Assembly: GCF_008802365.1 (NCBI RefSeq)
Contig: NZ_VZQZ01000003.1
Span: 1-64,000, forward strand
Reading direction: 5' to 3'
DNA length: 64,000 nucleotides
Source of the DNA: Oryzomonas japonica
GTDB lineage: Bacteria > Desulfobacterota > Desulfuromonadia > Geobacterales > Pseudopelobacteraceae
The position numbers were made by a program, and so were the translations under genes. Shown here piece by piece: positions 25,237 through 33,963 of this stretch. The number at the start of each line of letters is the position of its first letter. Within the stretch, counting starts at the first letter, position 1. A model generated the notes under the pieces. The model was not told the DNA's origin. It made no database searches and worked only from the letters and a program-made list of their open reading frames with translations.

Positions 25237-26142
25237 CTACCACAGCCCCTGGCTTGCGCGTAGATTCGTAATATCTCTGATGGGCGGGGTGCCGAACATC
25301 CTCGAATATTCGCGGCTGAATTGGGACGAGCTTTCATAACCCACGAGGTAGCCTGCGTTTGCCGCATCTGTTCCGTCCGACAGCATCAAGCGCCGCGCTT
25401 CGAGCAGGCGCATCCGTTTCAGATATTGCAGAGGGCTCAGGGCGGTCACCTCTTTGAAATGAAAATGAAAGGACGAGAGGCTCATATTCGCCATTTCCGC
25501 CATGTCTTCCACTCTGATCGGTTTCGAAAAATTGGTTTTGAGCAGGTGTATGACTTGTGCGATTCGCTGAGTAATACTGCCGACTATGGCAATCTGTGCA
25601 ATCGCCTGCCCATAGTGGCTCATCAAAAGACGGTAATAGATCTCGCGTATCACCAGGGGGGCCAAAAGCGGAATATCTCGCGGCGTATCCAAAAACCTTA
25701 CAAGCCTCACAGCACAGTCGGCCAGCAGGTCATCGACTTTGCCGACAAACAGCCCGCGGCTCGCATCGTTTTTGTCAGTCCATTTTTCATCCGTTTGCAG
25801 CATCAAGTCGCTTAACAGAACCGGGTCGATGTCGAGAAGCAGGCAAAGATAAGGGCTTTCCACCGTCGCCGCCGTAATTTGGCAGGTGACCGGCAAATCA
25901 ACGGATACAACCAGGAATTCGGAAGCGGCATATCGGTATGTCTCACCGTCCAGCTCCGCTTCTTTTTTCCCCTGTACGACGAGGCTCAGGCAGGGGCTGT
26001 ATACCACAGACGTCTTTGCGGTCGGTTTTGACAATTTGAAGCAATGTAGTTGAGGTATGGCCGTGTTGTTACGCCCCTCATCGCTGGAGTATTTGCCGAG
26101 CCGAGCCGCCAGCTCTTTTTGCTGATTTCTTTTCATAGACAT
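25237..26142 (-). CDS. AraC-family transcriptional regulator
   Basis: An N-terminal cupin-like AraC_N domain (SLVVQGKKEAELDGETYRY) and a C-terminal pair of helix-turn-helix motifs: VEDMAEMANMSLSSFHFHFKEV and a second around AGYLVGYESSSQFSREYSRMFG. About 300 residues. The start at 26142 follows AGGGAGA; the frame is open to 26172. It is divergent from a metallo-beta-lactamase-fold gene across about 190 bp, the usual layout for a regulator and its target. Confidence 0.9.
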   Translation of the reverse strand: MSMKRNQQKELAARLGKYSSDEGRNNTAIPQLHCFKLSKPTAKTSVVYSPCLSLVVQGKKEAELDGETYRYAASEFLVVSVDLPVTCQITAATVESPYLCLLLDIDPVLLSDLMLQTDEKWTDKNDASRGLFVGKVDDLLADCAVRLVRFLDTPRDIPLLAPLVIREIYYRLLMSHYGQAIAQIAIVGSITQRIAQVIHLLKTNFSKPIRVEDMAEMANMSLSSFHFHFKEVTALSPLQYLKRMRLLEARRLMLSDGTDAANAGYLVGYESSSQFSREYSRMFGTPPIRDITNLRASQGLW

Positions 26143-26331
26143 GATTCTCCCTGGCCCTTTGCCGTTTCGCAAAGGGCCATATCAGTATAATCAATAGTGC
26201 TCGACATAAAAAGACGAAACAGACCGGGTTGGAGAAATAGGCTATCATGCTGGAGGTCTGGGTATTCAACAACAAGACGTTCGGAGGTACGCTTGAGTCA
26301 TGGCAACAACATCCAATGGAGGTACACAACC

Positions 26332-27339
26332 ATGATCAAAGCACGAGTAACTCGAACAATCGCTACAGTGGGGCGCATAGTTGCGGTTTTTTCTGCCGCC
26401 GCTATCCTGCTTGCGCCTGTTGTCTCTCAGGCAGCGGCCCCTCAGGTCAAAACCCAGGCGCCCGGTTATTACCGGATGATGCTGGGAGATTTCGAAATCA
26501 CCGCAATCTCGGATGGGACCGTGACGTGTCCACTCGACAAACTGCTGACGAATACCACGCCGGAAAAGGTAAAGGATGTGCTGGCGCGTAATTCCCTGAC
26601 GCCCCAATACGAAACCTCGATTAACACGTTTCTGATCAATACCGGAACGCGGCTCCTGTTGGTAGACACCGGCGCCGGGCACCTGTTCGGCCCGAAGGCG
26701 GGCGGCCGGCTGGTCAGTAACCTGCGGGCCGCAGGATACAAGCCGGAAGATATAGACGCAGTGCTGCTCACCCATATCCATGGTGATCATTCAGGCGGGC
26801 TGACGATTGACGGCAAGGCCGTCTTCCCCAATGCGCTGATCTATGTGGATAAGCACGAAGCGGACTTCTGGCTCGACAAGGCCAATGAGGCCGGTGCGGA
26901 GGCGAGGCATAAACATGCTTTTGTCGAGGCGGCTACCGCATTTGCGCCGTATCTCGCGTCCGGAAAACTGCGGACGTTCGGAAACGGCACGGAGCTTTTT
27001 CCCGGCATTCGCACTCTTGAGACACCGGGGCATACCCCAGGGCATAGTTTCTATGTCGTCGAAAGCCGAGGTCAAAAGATGCAGTTATGGGGAGATGTTG
27101 CCCATGCGGAAGAGGTCCAGTTCCCGTCCCCGGAGGTAACGATCGCGTTCGATGTCGATGCGCCTGCAGCCGCCAAACAGCGCATAAAAGCCTTTGCCGA
27201 CGCGGCCAAACGGGGCTACTGGGTTGCTGCCGCGCACTTCCCGTTTCCGGGCATCGGCCATGTCCGCAGGGACGGCAAAGCCTATGTCTGGGTTCCGGTC
27301 AATTACAGTTTTGCTGGTTTGCAGGATGCTCCTTACTGA
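26332..27339 (+). CDS. Exported metallo-beta-lactamase-fold hydrolase
   Basis: A 335-residue protein with a signal peptide (about 1-33, ending SQAAA). The dinuclear metal site is intact: THIHGDHSGG (H148, H150, D152, H153), a later His in ETPGHTPGH, an Asp in WGDVAHAEEV, and a final His in AAHFPFPGIGHV. The fold is that of lactonases and related hydrolases; the substrate cannot be read from sequence. ATG 26332 has GGAGG 9 nt upstream. Its expression is likely controlled by the divergent AraC regulator. Confidence 0.88.
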   Translation: MIKARVTRTIATVGRIVAVFSAAAILLAPVVSQAAAPQVKTQAPGYYRMMLGDFEITAISDGTVTCPLDKLLTNTTPEKVKDVLARNSLTPQYETSINTFLINTGTRLLLVDTGAGHLFGPKAGGRLVSNLRAAGYKPEDIDAVLLTHIHGDHSGGLTIDGKAVFPNALIYVDKHEADFWLDKANEAGAEARHKHAFVEAATAFAPYLASGKLRTFGNGTELFPGIRTLETPGHTPGHSFYVVESRGQKMQLWGDVAHAEEVQFPSPEVTIAFDVDAPAAAKQRIKAFADAAKRGYWVAAAHFPFPGIGHVRRDGKAYVWVPVNYSFAGLQDAPY

Positions 27340-27352
27340 GTCGTCCCTGAAA

Positions 27353-27544
27353 ATGTCTGAATTTGCTCCCGGCACGCTGCATGTGGTCATGGATGGCGGC
27401 AGCGAGTTCGCCTGCCGGCCGGGGGATGTGTCGCTTTTGCCCAAGGGGTATGATGCCTGGGTGGTTGGCAATGAGGCGGCCGCCGTGGTAGACTTCCTGG
27501 TCATGGTAGGCTGCATCTGGGCAGCCGCTGACCTGGGGCGATAG
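27353..27544 (+). pseudogene. C-terminal half of a cupin protein
   Basis: Sixty-three codons corresponding to the last half of a small cupin (LHVVMDGGSEFACRPGDVSLLPKGYDAWVVG). The matching N-terminal half with the first metal-binding motif is absent, and the DNA upstream belongs to the hydrolase gene that stops 13 bp before. A short protein could be made from ATG 27353, but there is no ribosome-binding site. Best read as a deletion remnant. Confidence 0.6.
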
Positions 27545-27569
27545 GCATAGGCAGAAAGGAGATGCGGCC

Positions 27570-27905
27570 ATGGGCAGATTCACCGACATCAATGCGCAAG
27601 AGTGGAAGACGGTGCGGCCGGACGTTGCCCAGGGGGTGCTGGGCACGACCATCCTCAACGAGGGAATCACCATGACCGTGACCCGCGTCTTGCCGGGGAA
27701 CGGCTTTACGGCACATCGCGACGCCTATGGGCACCTGCTCTACTTCCTGTCCGGCTCGGGCGTAGTCGGGGTGGCCGGTGAGGAAACAGCCATACGGCCG
27801 GGGCTGGCGGTTCGCATCCAGGGGGGTGAAGAACATTATTACCGCAATACCGGGACAGACGAGCTTACCCTGGTGTCGGTCAACATCCCCGGGAATGGCC
27901 GTTAG
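27570..27905 (+). CDS. Small cupin-domain protein
   Basis: A single-domain cupin of 111 residues. The first motif is around GFTAHRDAYGHLLYFLSGSG, and the second around RPGLAVRIQGGEEHYYRN with the conserved Gly and His. ATG 27570 has AAAGGAG upstream. The enzyme or sensor role is not defined. It follows the cupin remnant, so the two may have been adjacent paralogues or parts of one locus. Confidence 0.8.
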   Translation: MGRFTDINAQEWKTVRPDVAQGVLGTTILNEGITMTVTRVLPGNGFTAHRDAYGHLLYFLSGSGVVGVAGEETAIRPGLAVRIQGGEEHYYRNTGTDELTLVSVNIPGNGR

Positions 27906-27967
27906 CAACCTGGCGGATACTCTTCGCAGATACTGAGGGAATACTATGATCGGGGGCCAACATCAGG

Positions 27968-28897
27968 GTGACGAATGACCCACAGCACACCGGCAGGGCA
28001 GGGATTTATTTCAAGCTGGTTCTGACGACCTTTTTCTGGGGCGGCACCTTTGTGGCCGCCCGCTTTGCGGTGCATGAAGCGCCGCCGTTCTTTGCCGCAA
28101 GCTGCCGTTTTGCGATCGCGGCCGTGGTGCTGATGGCGCTGGTGGCCCGGCAGGCGCAGCGCAGGGGAGAAACCGTGCCGGTGCCCCACAGCCTCCGTGA
28201 GGTGCTGGCCCTCTCCTCCCTCGGCCTGACCGGAATCTTTTGCTACAACGCCTTCTTTTTCAGCGGCCTGAAGCTGACCGGCGCGGCCAACGGCTCCCTG
28301 ATCGTCGCCATCAATCCGCTGCTCACGGCAGTGTTGTCCGCCTGGTGGCTGCGGGAGCGGATCAGGCCGCTCCAGGGTGTCGGGCTGGCGGTCTCCCTGG
28401 CCGGCGTCGGGGTGATCGTCACCCGTGGCGATCTCGGCGTGCTCCGCACCCTGACCTTCAACCACGGCGATCTGCTGTTGCTCGGGGCGCCGCTCAGTTG
28501 GGCGGCCTATTCGATTTTGGGCAAGCGGGCCATGGGCACCTTTTCGCCCCTGGTGGCGACCGCCTATGCCGCCCTGTCCGGCACCCTGCTCCTGATCCCC
28601 GCCGCCGTACTGGAGGCGCTGGGCGGGGCCGGGCCGCACCGTTTCAGCATCCTGGGGTGGGTGGCCATCCTGCAACTGGCCCTGCTCGGCACGGTGGCCG
28701 GCTTTGTCTGGTGGTACGAGGGGGTCCAGGCCCTGGGAGCCAGCCGGGCGGCCCTGTTCGTCAATCTGGTGCCGGTCTTCGGCACCCTGTTGGCGGCCCT
28801 GCTGCTGGGGGAACGGCTCGGGTGGCCCCAGTTGTGGGGGGGGATGCTGGTCATCGCCGGGGTGTGCGGCGGAACGGTCCGCCTGAAGGCTGGCTGA
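27968..28897 (+). CDS. EamA/DMT-family transporter
   Basis: A 309-residue inner-membrane protein with ten predicted helices arranged as two EamA repeats (FFWGGTFVAARFAVHEAPP at the start; LGAPLSWAAYSILGKRAM at the repeat junction; LVPVFGTLLAALLLGERLG at the end). Substrates of this family are small metabolites, and none can be assigned. It starts at GTG 27968 shortly after ATCAGG; no closer ATG fits. Confidence 0.88.
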   Translation: MTNDPQHTGRAGIYFKLVLTTFFWGGTFVAARFAVHEAPPFFAASCRFAIAAVVLMALVARQAQRRGETVPVPHSLREVLALSSLGLTGIFCYNAFFFSGLKLTGAANGSLIVAINPLLTAVLSAWWLRERIRPLQGVGLAVSLAGVGVIVTRGDLGVLRTLTFNHGDLLLLGAPLSWAAYSILGKRAMGTFSPLVATAYAALSGTLLLIPAAVLEALGGAGPHRFSILGWVAILQLALLGTVAGFVWWYEGVQALGASRAALFVNLVPVFGTLLAALLLGERLGWPQLWGGMLVIAGVCGGTVRLKAG

Positions 28898-28962
28898 GCG
28901 GCGTTCACCGGTTGTGCTATACTTCATTCACAGAATCGTATCCCCGGAAGGAGGAGTATGCC

Positions 28963-30420
28963 ATGTCCCTTCCTCCCCAACTACGCAAGGTTGCCCCCAC
29001 GGTCTGGGAACTCCCCGTGTCATACAAGGACGGCATGCTGGTCCCGGCGCGGATCATCGCCACGGAAGGGCTGTTGGCCGGCATGGAGGCGGGGGTCTTT
29101 GAGCAGACGGCCAACGTGGCCTGCCTGCCCGGTATCCTGAAATACGCCTACTGCATGCCCGACGGCCACTGGGGGTACGGCTTCCCCATCGGCGGCGTGG
29201 CGGCCATGGACCCGGCCTGTGGCGTGATCTCTCCCGGCGGGATCGGTTTCGACATCAACTGCGGCATGCGCCTGGTGCTGACCACCCTGACCGAGGAGGA
29301 GGTGCGGCCGCGCCTGCACCAATTGGTGGACCTGATGTTCGCCCGCATCCCCGCCGGGGTCGGCTGCACCGGTTTCGTGCACTGCTCCCGCAGCGAGTTC
29401 CGCCAAGTGCTGGAGAAAGGCTCCCATTGGTGCCGGGAGAAAGGCTATGCCTGGCCCGAGGACCTGGATATGACCGAGGAGGGGGGCTGCTTCGGCGGCG
29501 CCGATCCTGACGCGGTGAGCGACAAGGCCATCGAGCGGGGCTTCGACCAGATCGGCACCCTGGGCTCCGGCAACCATTATTGCGAGATTCAGGTGGCCCG
29601 GCCCGAAAATATCTTCGATGCCGCCACGGCCCGCGCCTTCGGCATCACCATCCCCAACCAGGTGGTGATCATGTTCCACTGCGGCAGCCGCGGTTTTGGC
29701 CACCAGGTGGCCACCGACTACCTGCAAAGCTTCCTGCGGGTCATGACCGCAAAGTACGGTATCAAGCTCCCTGACCGGGAGTTGGCCTGCGCACCGTTCC
29801 GCTCCCCCGAGGGGCAGGCCTACTTCGCGGCCATGAAGTGCGCCGTCAACATGGGGTTCGCCAACCGCCAGGTGATCCTGCATCGCCTGCGGGAGGTGTT
29901 CTCCCAGGTGTTCCACCGTTCCCCCGAGGAGTTGGGGATGCGCATGGTCTACGACGTGGCCCACAACACGGCCAAGCTGGAGCGTCATCTGGTGGACGGC
30001 ACGATGCGGGAGGTGCTGGTGCACCGCAAAGGGGCCACCCGCGCCTTCGGCCCCGGCATGGCCGGCATCCCCGACTGCTACCGCGAGACCGGCCAGCCGG
30101 TGATCATCGGCGGCAGCATGGAGACCGGTTCCTACCTGCTGGCGGGAGAGGCGGGGGCGGCGGCCACCTTCTTCACTACGGCCCACGGCAGCGGCCGTAC
30201 CATGAGTCGCCACCAGGCCAAGAAGATGGTCACGGGGCAGAAGCTCTTGGGCGAGATGGAGCAGCGGGGGATTTACGTGCGTACCGATTCCTGGGGCGGC
30301 CTTGCCGAAGAGGCCGGCTTTGCCTACAAGGATATCGATCTGGTTACCGCTGCCACCGAAGAGGCCGGGCTCTCCCGGCGGGTGGTCAAGCTGGTGCCCA
30401 TGGGCAATATCAAGGGGTAA
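28963..30420 (+). CDS. rtcB: RNA-splicing ligase RtcB
   Basis: A Mn/GTP-dependent RNA ligase joining 3'-phosphate or 2',3'-cyclic-phosphate ends to 5'-OH. The 485-residue length is normal. The metal and guanylylation residues lie in GFDINCGMR (Cys), GSGNHYCEIQ (His), FHCGSRGFGHQ (His), YDVAHN, and the His of TTAHGSGR. KGATRAFGPG is also present. ATG 28963 has GGAAGGAGGAG upstream. TATACT at 28918-28923 may be a -10 element. The archease gene follows 18 bp later, and the pair functions together in RNA repair. Confidence 0.97.
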   Translation: MSLPPQLRKVAPTVWELPVSYKDGMLVPARIIATEGLLAGMEAGVFEQTANVACLPGILKYAYCMPDGHWGYGFPIGGVAAMDPACGVISPGGIGFDINCGMRLVLTTLTEEEVRPRLHQLVDLMFARIPAGVGCTGFVHCSRSEFRQVLEKGSHWCREKGYAWPEDLDMTEEGGCFGGADPDAVSDKAIERGFDQIGTLGSGNHYCEIQVARPENIFDAATARAFGITIPNQVVIMFHCGSRGFGHQVATDYLQSFLRVMTAKYGIKLPDRELACAPFRSPEGQAYFAAMKCAVNMGFANRQVILHRLREVFSQVFHRSPEELGMRMVYDVAHNTAKLERHLVDGTMREVLVHRKGATRAFGPGMAGIPDCYRETGQPVIIGGSMETGSYLLAGEAGAAATFFTTAHGSGRTMSRHQAKKMVTGQKLLGEMEQRGIYVRTDSWGGLAEEAGFAYKDIDLVTAATEEAGLSRRVVKLVPMGNIKG

Positions 30421-30437
30421 GGGGGAGCGTACCAGCC

Positions 30438-30869
30438 ATGCCCTTCAGGTTCCTGGACGACATCGCCACGGCCGACGTGGCCTTCGAGGCGTGGGGGAAG
30501 ACGCGGGAAGAACTGTTCGCGGCCGGCGCGGATGCCCTGCTGAGTACCATGGTCCATGACCCCGAGGCCGTGGAACGCCGGGAAGAGACGGTTGTTACGG
30601 TGGAAGATACGGCTCTGGACCTGCTGCTCTTTTCCTTCCTCCAGGAGTTGGTCTTTCTCAAGGATGCCCGGCGGCGGCTGTTGCACCCGGAGAAGGTGAG
30701 GATCGCAGAGGAAGGGGGACGTTTCCGGCTGGAATCGGTCCTGCGGGGCGAGAAGATCGACCGGCAGCGGCATCCCCTGGTGGTGGATGTCAAGGCCGCC
30801 ACCCTGCACCGCTTGCGGGTCGCCTGTGAATCCGGGATCTGGCGCGCCGTCGTGGTGCTGGATGTGTAG
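30438..30869 (+). CDS. Archease, RtcB cofactor
   Basis: A 143-residue archease (MPFRFLDDIATADVAFEAWGK; VDVKAATLHRL near the end). It promotes RtcB guanylylation and multiple turnover. The acidic residues expected for its metal site are in the N-terminal DDIATAD and the C-terminal VVLDV. It is cotranscribed with rtcB. Confidence 0.93.
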   Translation: MPFRFLDDIATADVAFEAWGKTREELFAAGADALLSTMVHDPEAVERREETVVTVEDTALDLLLFSFLQELVFLKDARRRLLHPEKVRIAEEGGRFRLESVLRGEKIDRQRHPLVVDVKAATLHRLRVACESGIWRAVVVLDV

Positions 30870-31102
30870 CCCTGCATAACACGGCAGGCATTTTGTTATT
30901 CCTGAATCCGTGACGCCTCCATGCCGCACTGTCCGGAAGGCCTCAGCCTTTGCCTCTAAGAAGATGCCGGCAACCCATCGGAGGGCCGGCAGCATGAGTG
31001 ACGTGCCACGACAGGGGCGACGTGCGGGCTCCGGCTCTTCCGAACAGTGCGGCATTCCGGCCTCGCGGATTCAGGTTATTTCCTTCAAGCAGGCTGTATC
31101 GC

Positions 31103-31130
31103 TTGCCGCTTGCCCCTCTTGGGGTATACT
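31103..31130 (+). promoter_or_regulatory. Sigma-70-like promoter for ovoA
   Basis: TTGCCG, 16 nt, TATACT. The predicted start site is about 40 nt before the ovoA ATG. The surrounding 307 bp (30870-31176) holds no convincing gene; the ORF open through it has no ribosome-binding site and is only the upstream extension of ovoA. Confidence 0.6.
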
Positions 31131-31176
31131 GCTCTACGCACGAGTCATCTTCCGTCATGAAGAGAGAGGATATGCC

Positions 31177-33294
31177 ATGGACCTTAAGAATACCCGCACC
31201 ACCATCCTAGATCAGGGGGACCCGGAGCAGAAACGGGCCGAGATCCTGGATTATTTCCATAGAACGTTCGACATCGACGAGAATCTCTACGAGACCCTCC
31301 GGCACGACGACACCTTTTACCTGCGAGCCGACCGGCTGCGGCACCCGCTGATCTTCTACTTCGGCCATACCGCAACCTTTTTCATCAACAAGCTGACCAT
31401 CGCCAAGGCGATCGACAGCCGCATCAATCCCCGCTTCGAGTCCCTGTTCGCCGTGGGGGTGGATGAGATGTCCTGGGACGACCTGGATGCCACCCACTAC
31501 GACTGGCCGACCCGCCAGGAGGTCAAGGAGTACCGCGACAAGGTCCGGGAACTGGTGGACGGCCTGATTCGCCGCCTGCCGCTCAAACTGCCCATTACCT
31601 GGGACGATCCGTTCTGGGCCGTCATGATGGGCATCGAGCACGAGCGTATCCACCTGGAAACCTCGTCGGTGCTGATCCGTCAGTTGCCCATCGACCAGGT
31701 GGTGCAGCTTCCCTTCTGGGCGATCTGCACCGAGGCGGGGGAACCACCGGAAAACCGGCTGCTTCAGGTCGCGGGGGGCCCGGTGGTCCTGGGCAAGGCC
31801 GCGGATCATCCGCTCTACGGCTGGGATAACGAATACGGCCGCCACGAGGCCACGGTAGCCGGGTTCAAGGCTTCCCAATGCCTGGTATCCAACCGGGAGT
31901 TCCTGGCCTTTGTCCAGGCCGGGGGTTACGGGGAGCGGCAGTGGTGGACCGAGGAGGGGTGGAACTGGCGGGAGTTCAAAGGGGCCGAGCATCCGCTCTT
32001 CTGGATCAAAAACGATGGCGGCTGGAAGCTGCGTACCATGGCCCTGGAGATCGATCTCCCCTGGAACTGGCCGGTGGAGGTCAACTTCCTGGAGGCCAAG
32101 GCCTTTTGTAACTGGAAGGCGACCGCTGCCGGCCTCCCCATCCGCCTACCGACCGAGGACGAATGGACCCGGCTCCGGAACGTGTGCGCCATCCCGGACC
32201 AGCCTTGGTGGGAGAAAGCGCCGGGCAACATCAACCTGGAGTACTGGTCGTCGTCCTGCCCGGTGGACCGTTTCCGTTCCGGCGATTTCTTCGACGTGGT
32301 GGGCAATGTGTGGCAGTGGACCGAGACCCCCATCTACCCCTTCCACGGCTTCCGGATTCATCCGTGGTACGACGATTTCTCAACCCCGACCTTCGATACC
32401 CGCCACAACCTGATAAAGGGGGGCTCGTGGATTTCCACCGGCAACGAGGCGACGCGGGATGCGCGCTATGCCTTCCGCAGGCATTTCTTCCAGCACGCCG
32501 GGTTCCGTTACGTGGAGAGCACAGCAGCGGTGGAGGTTCATCAGGACCAGTACGAGACCGACACCCTGACGGCCCAGTATTGCGACGCCCACTACGGGGC
32601 GGAACACTTCGGCGTGGCCAACTTTCCGGCGACCTGTGCAAAGCTCTGCCTGGAGGCGATGGCGGGACGCTCTAAGGGGCGAGCCCTGGACCTGGGGTGC
32701 GCCCTGGGGCGTGCCTCTTTCGAACTGGCCCGGGGCGGCTTTCAAGAGGTGACCGGGCTGGATTTTTCCACCCGCTTCTTCCGCCTGGCGGCCCGGATGC
32801 AGGAGGAAGGCTATCTGCGCTACGCCTTCCCGGAGGAGGGGGAAATCCTCTCGTTCCACGAGGTCGGCCTGGCCGACTTGGGATTGGAGGGAGGGCGCGA
32901 CCGGGTGGAGTTTTCTCAGGCCGACGCCTGCAACCTGCCGGAAAAATTCACCGGCTACGACCTGGTGCTGGCGGCCAACCTGATCGACCGGCTCTACTCG
33001 CCCCGCCGTTTCCTCTCCACCATCCACGAACGCATCAACCCGGGTGGGGTGCTGGTGATCACCTCTCCCTACACCTGGCTGGAGGAGTTCACCAAAAAAG
33101 AAGAGTGGCTCGGGGGGTACAAGGATGCGGGCGAGAACGTTACCTCGCTGGAAGGGTTGAAGAGTGCCCTGGCCCCCCGTTTCCGCATGCTGGGCGAACC
33201 GCGCGACATCCCCTTTGTGATTCGCGAGACCCGGCGCAAGTTCCAGCACACCATTGCCGAGATGACCGTATGGGAGTTGAAAGGAGGTTGTTGA
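31177..33294 (+). CDS. ovoA: 5-histidylcysteine sulfoxide synthase / N-methyltransferase (ovothiol synthesis)
   Basis: A 705-residue three-domain enzyme. The N-terminal DinB-like bundle holds the iron ligands His64 (YFGHTATF) and His155/His159 (IEHERIHLE). A formylglycine-generating-enzyme-like domain follows (about 190-440; LPTEDEWTRLR, GNVWQWTETP, LIKGGSWISTG). The C-terminal SAM methyltransferase has LDLGCALGRASFELAR at about 503-518. This is OvoA, which couples histidine and cysteine with oxygen and later N-methylates mercaptohistidine. The methyltransferase domain separates it from EgtB. ATG 31177 follows AGAGAGGA. The last codons and stop lie inside a structured repeat. Confidence 0.9.
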   Translation: MDLKNTRTTILDQGDPEQKRAEILDYFHRTFDIDENLYETLRHDDTFYLRADRLRHPLIFYFGHTATFFINKLTIAKAIDSRINPRFESLFAVGVDEMSWDDLDATHYDWPTRQEVKEYRDKVRELVDGLIRRLPLKLPITWDDPFWAVMMGIEHERIHLETSSVLIRQLPIDQVVQLPFWAICTEAGEPPENRLLQVAGGPVVLGKAADHPLYGWDNEYGRHEATVAGFKASQCLVSNREFLAFVQAGGYGERQWWTEEGWNWREFKGAEHPLFWIKNDGGWKLRTMALEIDLPWNWPVEVNFLEAKAFCNWKATAAGLPIRLPTEDEWTRLRNVCAIPDQPWWEKAPGNINLEYWSSSCPVDRFRSGDFFDVVGNVWQWTETPIYPFHGFRIHPWYDDFSTPTFDTRHNLIKGGSWISTGNEATRDARYAFRRHFFQHAGFRYVESTAAVEVHQDQYETDTLTAQYCDAHYGAEHFGVANFPATCAKLCLEAMAGRSKGRALDLGCALGRASFELARGGFQEVTGLDFSTRFFRLAARMQEEGYLRYAFPEEGEILSFHEVGLADLGLEGGRDRVEFSQADACNLPEKFTGYDLVLAANLIDRLYSPRRFLSTIHERINPGGVLVITSPYTWLEEFTKKEEWLGGYKDAGENVTSLEGLKSALAPRFRMLGEPRDIPFVIRETRRKFQHTIAEMTVWELKGGC

Positions 33295-33402
33295 AAAACA
33301 GCCGTCAGACCTTTGTCCTCGAAAGCCCTTTCGTGCGGCGTAGCGCCGCTACGCCTCCTCAAGGCTTGCGAGGGGGCGGCGATCTGGTTATTTTTTGAAC
33401 AA
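33286..33402. repeat. Long nested inverted repeat (MITE/BIME-like)
   Basis: Three nested stems share a centre. Outer arms are TTGTTGAAAAACAGCC and GGTTATTTTTTGAACAA. Middle arms are CCTCGAAAGCC and GGCTTGCGAGG. The inner stem is GGCGTAGC/GCTACGCC. The left outer arm supplies the ovoA stop codon. Such folded repeats are dispersed in genomes of this group, which is from memory and not tested here. It may also end the ovoA transcript. Confidence 0.65.
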
Positions 33403-33436
33403 TCTTGATTTTTCACAGTCTACTATGGAGGGAACC

Positions 33437-33640
33437 ATGAACGAACGGATTACCGAACTGGAATTGCGTTTCATGCAGCAGGAACACACCATCCAGGAAT
33501 TGAACGACACCGTCTGCCGCCAGGAGATGACCATTGAACGGCTTGTACGGGAGCAGAGCCTGATTCGCGAACAGCTCCGCCTGTTGGCGCCTTCCATCAA
33601 CCGTAGCGCCGACGAGGAGGAACCGCCACCCCATTACTGA
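33437..33640 (+). CDS. slyX: SlyX family protein
   Basis: A 67-residue SlyX homologue: ERITELELRFMQQEHTIQELNDTVCRQ, then a coiled coil and a C-terminal EEPPPHY typical of the family. Function is unknown despite association with slyD in E. coli. ATG 33437 is 4 nt after GGAGGG; the frame is open further upstream but without a site. Confidence 0.9.
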   Translation: MNERITELELRFMQQEHTIQELNDTVCRQEMTIERLVREQSLIREQLRLLAPSINRSADEEEPPPHY

Positions 33641-33687
33641 GGGAATAGGGTGACACCTAATTAGTTTATTAATAAAACATTTATAAT

Positions 33688-33716
33688 TTGTTTTAACCAT
33701 GGATTAGTGGTATACA
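33688..33716 (+). promoter_or_regulatory. Sigma-70-like promoter for the riboswitch-controlled operon
   Basis: TTGTTT, 17 nt, TATACA in an AT-rich region. The predicted transcript start is near 33723, about 45 nt before the aptamer. Confidence 0.6.
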
Positions 33717-33765
33717 ACTTTACTTTCGTATTTTTCCTAGTGTATTTTTAATCGTTAATCAATCT

Positions 33766-33852
33766 CATCGAAGAGGCAAAACCAGGGTAACCTGGCGACG
33801 CAAAGCTACCTGTCCAGTTTCGACTGGATAGAGGGGCCGCCGAAGTGACACA
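33766..33852 (+). promoter_or_regulatory. c-di-GMP-I (GEMM) riboswitch
   Basis: The GEMM-I core is present in order: AGGCAAAACC, a first hairpin CCAGG-GTAA-CCTGG (GNRA tetraloop, 33782-33795), GACGCAAAGCTAC with the ligand-stacking A, a second hairpin TCCAGT-TTCG-ACTGGA (33813-33828), and AGAGGGGCCGCCGA closing the core. Aligned to the V. cholerae Vc2 aptamer, the position equivalent to G20 is G, which favours c-di-GMP over cGAMP. An intrinsic terminator starts 16 nt later and cheW follows, so it acts by transcription control. Confidence 0.85.
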
Positions 33853-33867
33853 ATACGACCATTGTGA

Positions 33868-33906
33868 CAAGGCCCACCTTTGCGTAAAAGGTTGGGCCTT
33901 TTTTTG
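33868..33906 (+). terminator. Terminator of the c-di-GMP riboswitch expression platform
   Basis: AAGGCCCACCTT and AAGGTTGGGCCTT pair (one bulged T), followed by seven T. It sits between the aptamer and cheW, so read-through decides expression of the operon. Confidence 0.85.
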
Positions 33907-33963
33907 TAACATGAGCATTATCCCTGTCTGCGGTTTGGGCGCGGAGCGCCGAAAGGAGAGTCA

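Noticed and set aside
28240-28962. Upstream extension of the rtcB frame through the DMT transporter gene
   Set aside because: The extension is an Arg/Pro/Gly-rich shadow of the transporter; the RtcB family start and strong ribosome-binding site are at 28963.
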